Part shown: positions 4,899 through 7,320 of the stretch, one piece after another
Layout of the letters: the number at the start of each line of letters is the position of its first letter
Position numbering within the stretch: position 1 is the first letter of the stretch
Assembly (NCBI GenBank): GCA_028527945.1
Contig: JAQQAK010000355.1
Location: 1 to 7,320 of the forward strand
Direction of reading: 5' to 3'
Origin: Spirochaetaceae bacterium
Lineage (GTDB): Bacteria > Spirochaetota > Spirochaetia > UBA9216
Length of the DNA: 7,320 bases
Made by a program: the position numbers and the translations under genes
The notes under the pieces: model-generated
Seen by the model: the letters and a program-made list of their open reading frames with translations, nothing else
Databases searched by the model: none
Told to the model about the DNA's origin: nothing

Positions 4899-6077
4899 TT
4901 AAAACTTCAATCCTATAATCATATTATAAACAGGATTTCCATCAGGTTGAGAACTAACTTCTCTTCCAAAAAGCGCAACATCAATTTTGAAAAAAGTTAA
5001 ATCAATGCCAACTCCCATATGAAAAAGTCCCTCATAAATACCTGCTCTAAGTTCAAGAACCTCAAGTAATGTTATCTCTATACCTGTTTTGATATGAAGA
5101 AGCCAATTCGTTATTTCTGAAGAATAAACAAATTCAAATATATCATCATAGGCAAGTTTTACAGTAAGCGCAGAAATAATATTTCTTGTACTGCTTACAT
5201 CAGGAGAATACTCAACCCCTGTATTCAATTTAAAAGGGATAATACCTAAACTTATATTAGGAGCATCAGAAGAAAATAAACCGTTAATACCAGTTTCATA
5301 GCTAAAGGTAACTCCCGGAGAAAAACAATCCTGAAAACTTATTGCAGCTGTAAAAAAATCGCAACAATGATACATAACACCAACATCAACTCCTAATACA
5401 GCTGTCAAATCAAATGGCGAAAGCAGCAAAATAGTTGAATCAAGCTCTGTTGAGAGAGAGGGTAATTCAAACAAAGATTGCTCAAGATTTACTTCACCTA
5501 AAACACCAACTTTCCCCATAAAACCAATATCAAGCGCGTGAGCCTCATCTTTTGAAAATGGGATTCTAAAAGCATACCCACTGGCAAGATAAATATTCTC
5601 ACATAAACTTACCCCCAAAGACAGGGAATCTATTTCTTCAAAAACTGCCTTCGTTGTATTAAAGACTCCAAAACCAAAACCATTTTTAACATATCCTAAA
5701 CAGAGAGGCCCAGTAACAGTTACTCCAGCATAAAGATCATTAAAAATCTCAGCTGTAGTTGATGATGATAACAAAGAAGAAAAATCCCCCTCATTTATAC
5801 CGACAGATAGAAGGCTAATCAAATTCAAAATCTGACCTTCGAGTTGAATAGTAAGATCAGCAAAAGTAAAACCTGAATCATTTGCTCTAAAAGCTGCCGG
5901 ATTAGAAAAAAGACATTCAATTCCATCATTATCTGTAGGATAAGGACCTGCCGAACCGAAATCATTACCTGTTGGAACATATATATCTTCAAGGTAGTTA
6001 TTAAACAGCTGAGAATATCCAGCAGATGGAATCATCATTAAAACAACACTCAATAAAATCGCTTTTTTTTTAAACAT
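4899..6077 (-). CDS. Exported protein, probable outer-membrane beta-barrel
   Basis: A 392-residue protein with a signal peptide (MFKKKAILLSVVLMM and onward) and likely cleavage after S22. The mature part consists of alternating, glycine- and aromatic-punctuated strands and ends in GLKF. A terminal phenylalanine is typical of proteins inserted by the BAM machinery. LFSNPAAF (56-63) recalls the NPAG/NPA motif near the N-terminus of FadL- and PorV-like barrels, so a FadL/PorV-like porin is possible but unproven. It contains a CC pair in the HCCDFF segment. The ATG at 6077 is preceded by GGAG (6088-6085) with suitable spacing. It lies 37 bases after the stop of the lipoprotein gene and is probably cotranscribed. 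No clear terminator follows before the tRNA promoter. Codons 3-5 are a run of nine A residues. Confidence 0.85.
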   Translation of the reverse strand: MFKKKAILLSVVLMMIPSAGYSQLFNNYLEDIYVPTGNDFGSAGPYPTDNDGIECLFSNPAAFRANDSGFTFADLTIQLEGQILNLISLLSVGINEGDFSSLLSSSTTAEIFNDLYAGVTVTGPLCLGYVKNGFGFGVFNTTKAVFEEIDSLSLGVSLCENIYLASGYAFRIPFSKDEAHALDIGFMGKVGVLGEVNLEQSLFELPSLSTELDSTILLLSPFDLTAVLGVDVGVMYHCCDFFTAAISFQDCFSPGVTFSYETGINGLFSSDAPNISLGIIPFKLNTGVEYSPDVSSTRNIISALTVKLAYDDIFEFVYSSEITNWLLHIKTGIEITLLEVLELRAGIYEGLFHMGVGIDLTFFKIDVALFGREVSSQPDGNPVYNMIIGLKF

Positions 6078-6114
6078 TCCTCACTCCAATTTTTAATTTC
6101 AAGCTTCCTAATAA

Positions 6115-6741
6115 TTAAGGAAGTTCTAATCCGCCAATAACACTTGATAAATCAAAATCTCCAAGTTCCGCCCATTCTTTAGCTTGAACGAGATCTAAAT
6201 TATCCGAGTCAATATTATATAAATTTTCTATTCCTCCAGCTTCTTTCACAAGTAGAATCATTTGAATTGTTGCAGCATTTGAATACTGTGATGATGTAAT
6301 CTCAACATTATCCATCTCAGTTAAAACCTCAAACATAGCCAATCCATCTTCAAGATTTGTATCATCAACTGATTCGATAAAATCATTCATAAGATCATTA
6401 TTACTTACACTTTCATCAAGCAAACTTGACATCAAATCTGAAATAGAATCTTTTATTCCTGATGTTGCAAATGCGAGCTCAATAGCAAGTGTTAATAAAT
6501 CAGAATCAGCTTCAGACCAATTTGAAGGAAGTTGAGCATAAATTTCTGTATAAGCTTCAGTAAGTTCTTCCTGAGTGCCAAAAACAAGCAAATCACGGGC
6601 ATAATTCAGCTTCTCTGCATAGCTCATTTGTGAAATATCTTTCTCAACAAATGAAAAAATGCTAGTTGTGAAAATAGCTTTACAGGAAAATGTGATTAAA
6701 AGAAAAAATAAAATACTGAAAATTTGAATATTTTTTTTCAA
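6115..6741 (-). CDS. Putative lipoprotein of unknown function
   Basis: I start this gene at TTG 6741-6739, because AGGAGGT (6753-6747) lies five bases upstream and the product then opens as a classical signal peptide. An in-frame TTG at 6783 would add 14 residues before it but lacks a ribosome binding site. The protein has 208 residues. A hydrophobic stretch ends in LLITFSC, so C20 is a plausible, relaxed spirochaetal lipobox cysteine. The mature part is acidic and appears all-helical (MSYAEKLNYARDLLVFG, WSEADSDLLTLAIELAFA), without a motif I recognise. It sits between the mtaB-like gene and the beta-barrel gene in the same orientation, 58 bases after the first and 37 before the second. A role with the neighbouring barrel is inference from position only. 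Confidence 0.8.
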   Translation of the reverse strand: MKKNIQIFSILFFLLITFSCKAIFTTSIFSFVEKDISQMSYAEKLNYARDLLVFGTQEELTEAYTEIYAQLPSNWSEADSDLLTLAIELAFATSGIKDSISDLMSSLLDESVSNNDLMNDFIESVDDTNLEDGLAMFEVLTEMDNVEITSSQYSNAATIQMILLVKEAGGIENLYNIDSDNLDLVQAKEWAELGDFDLSSVIGGLELP

Positions 6742-6761
6742 GATGCACCTCCTATACCAAA

Positions 6762-6790
6762 AGTATAGTAAGTGAGTTTTCAAATTTCCA
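6762..6790 (-). promoter_or_regulatory. Weak promoter candidate ahead of the lipoprotein gene
   Basis: On the minus strand TGGAAA (6790-6785) and TATACT (6767-6762) are 17 bases apart. The -10 also belongs to a small inverted repeat, TATAC-TTTTG-GTATA. A transcript from here would start almost at the AGGAGGT, giving a very short leader. It would let the lipoprotein and barrel genes be expressed apart from mtaB. Confidence 0.35.
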
Positions 6791-6799
6791 GAATTTTAA

Positions 6800-7320
6800 T
6801 TAAATTGAATATAGAAAAGAAGTTTTTATCTCGGTAGCTGTTATATCATCAATAACACAACGACAAACTGCCCCACACTGCTCATCATTAGTAAATACTG
6901 AACATTTTAGATAATTTTCACTTGTACCATAAGCGGGATTCTTTGAAGAGTCCTCTATCAGGACATCTACTTCCCGGCCTACCCACCTCGAAATATATTC
7001 CTGATATTTTCGTGCTGACAAATCTCTAAGAGCTAATGTACGTTCACCAGAAATTCTTTCAGGAACTTTAGGCTCCATTTTTAAAGCAGCAGTATCCGGA
7101 CGCGGTGAAAATGGAAAAACATGAAGATGAGAAAATCCACAATCTTCAAGGAGTGACATTGTTAATTCAAAATCTGAATCAGTCTCACCAGGAAAACCTG
7201 CAATAACATCGGCAGCAAAAAAGGGATCTTCTTTTATTTCTCTCAAAGCATCAACAGCCTCAATAACTGTCTGCCTATTATAATGACGTCTCATGCCAGA
7301 AAGTATTTTATCACTGCCAG
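6800..7320 (-). CDS. mtaB: tRNA methylthiotransferase, MtaB-like, 3' part only
   Basis: The reading frame is open at the right edge of the window; the visible part starts at GSDKILSGMRRHYNR, well inside the radical SAM domain. ATG 7294 is internal, not the start. Hallmarks of radical SAM methylthiotransferases follow: ADVIAGFPGET, then HVFPFSPRPDTAA (usually SPRPGT), then a C-terminal TRAM-like RNA-binding region. The segment YGTSENYLKC resembles the ENYLKV motif of the MtaB/YqeV branch rather than MiaB or RimO. MtaB adds a methylthio group to N6-threonylcarbamoyladenosine at position 37 of ANN-decoding tRNAs, which include tRNA-Lys. The N-terminal domain and the Fe-S CxxxCxxC motif lie outside the window. 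The stop is TAA at 6802-6800. MiaB or RimO are less likely alternatives. Confidence 0.85.
   Translation of the reverse strand, partial: GSDKILSGMRRHYNRQTVIEAVDALREIKEDPFFAADVIAGFPGETDSDFELTMSLLEDCGFSHLHVFPFSPRPDTAALKMEPKVPERISGERTLALRDLSARKYQEYISRWVGREVDVLIEDSSKNPAYGTSENYLKCSVFTNDEQCGAVCRCVIDDITATEIKTSFLYSI

Noticed and set aside
6742..6783. Upstream in-frame TTG for the lipoprotein gene
   Set aside because: It lacks a Shine-Dalgarno and would place 14 residues before the signal peptide. The TTG at 6741 has AGGAGGT at ideal spacing, and the upstream segment overlaps the candidate promoter.

Overview
The window looks like a chromosomal segment of an AT-rich, Gram-negative-type bacterium, most likely a spirochaete close to Treponema. 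The supporting signs are two putative lipoproteins with relaxed, spirochaete-style lipoboxes, two signal-peptide proteins that look like outer-membrane beta-barrels, strong AGGAGG-type ribosome binding sites with frequent TTG starts, and a zinc-type adenylate kinase. The taxonomic call is inference; no 16S or other decisive marker is present.

Layout, left to right. (1) Bases 1-35 hold the first codons of a leftward gene, with a promoter that contains an operator-like palindrome. (2) Bases 106-1020 read rightward: a small tandem-Cys4 zinc protein, then adenylate kinase (adk), ending in a bidirectional hairpin terminator. (3) Bases 3276-1075 read leftward and converge on adk: an N-terminally extended uracil phosphoribosyltransferase (upp-like), translationally coupled to a TPR lipoprotein with acidic Ser/Asp low-complexity segments. 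(4) Diverging from that operon, bases 3408-3926 encode a small exported, probable outer-membrane protein. (5) Bases 3957-4552 are a decayed, internally deleted insertion sequence, probably IS1182-like, with hairpin-forming ends. (6) Leftward tRNA-Lys(TTT) and tRNA-Glu(TTC) genes follow a near-consensus promoter, with a perfect hairpin between them and a terminator after them. (7) Bases 7320-4899 read leftward: the 3' part of a tRNA methylthiotransferase (mtaB-like), a putative lipoprotein, and a large exported beta-barrel candidate.

Functional themes are nucleotide metabolism (Adk interconverts adenine nucleotides; Upp salvages uracil to UMP), translation (two tRNAs and a tRNA-modifying enzyme whose family acts on ANN-decoding tRNAs such as tRNA-Lys), and cell-envelope proteins of unknown role. 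No phage, CRISPR or defence system is visible. The least ordinary items are the roughly 130-residue N-terminal extension on the uracil phosphoribosyltransferase, the duplicated zinc-binding protein beside adk, the miniature IS derivative, and the hairpin wedged between the two tRNA genes.
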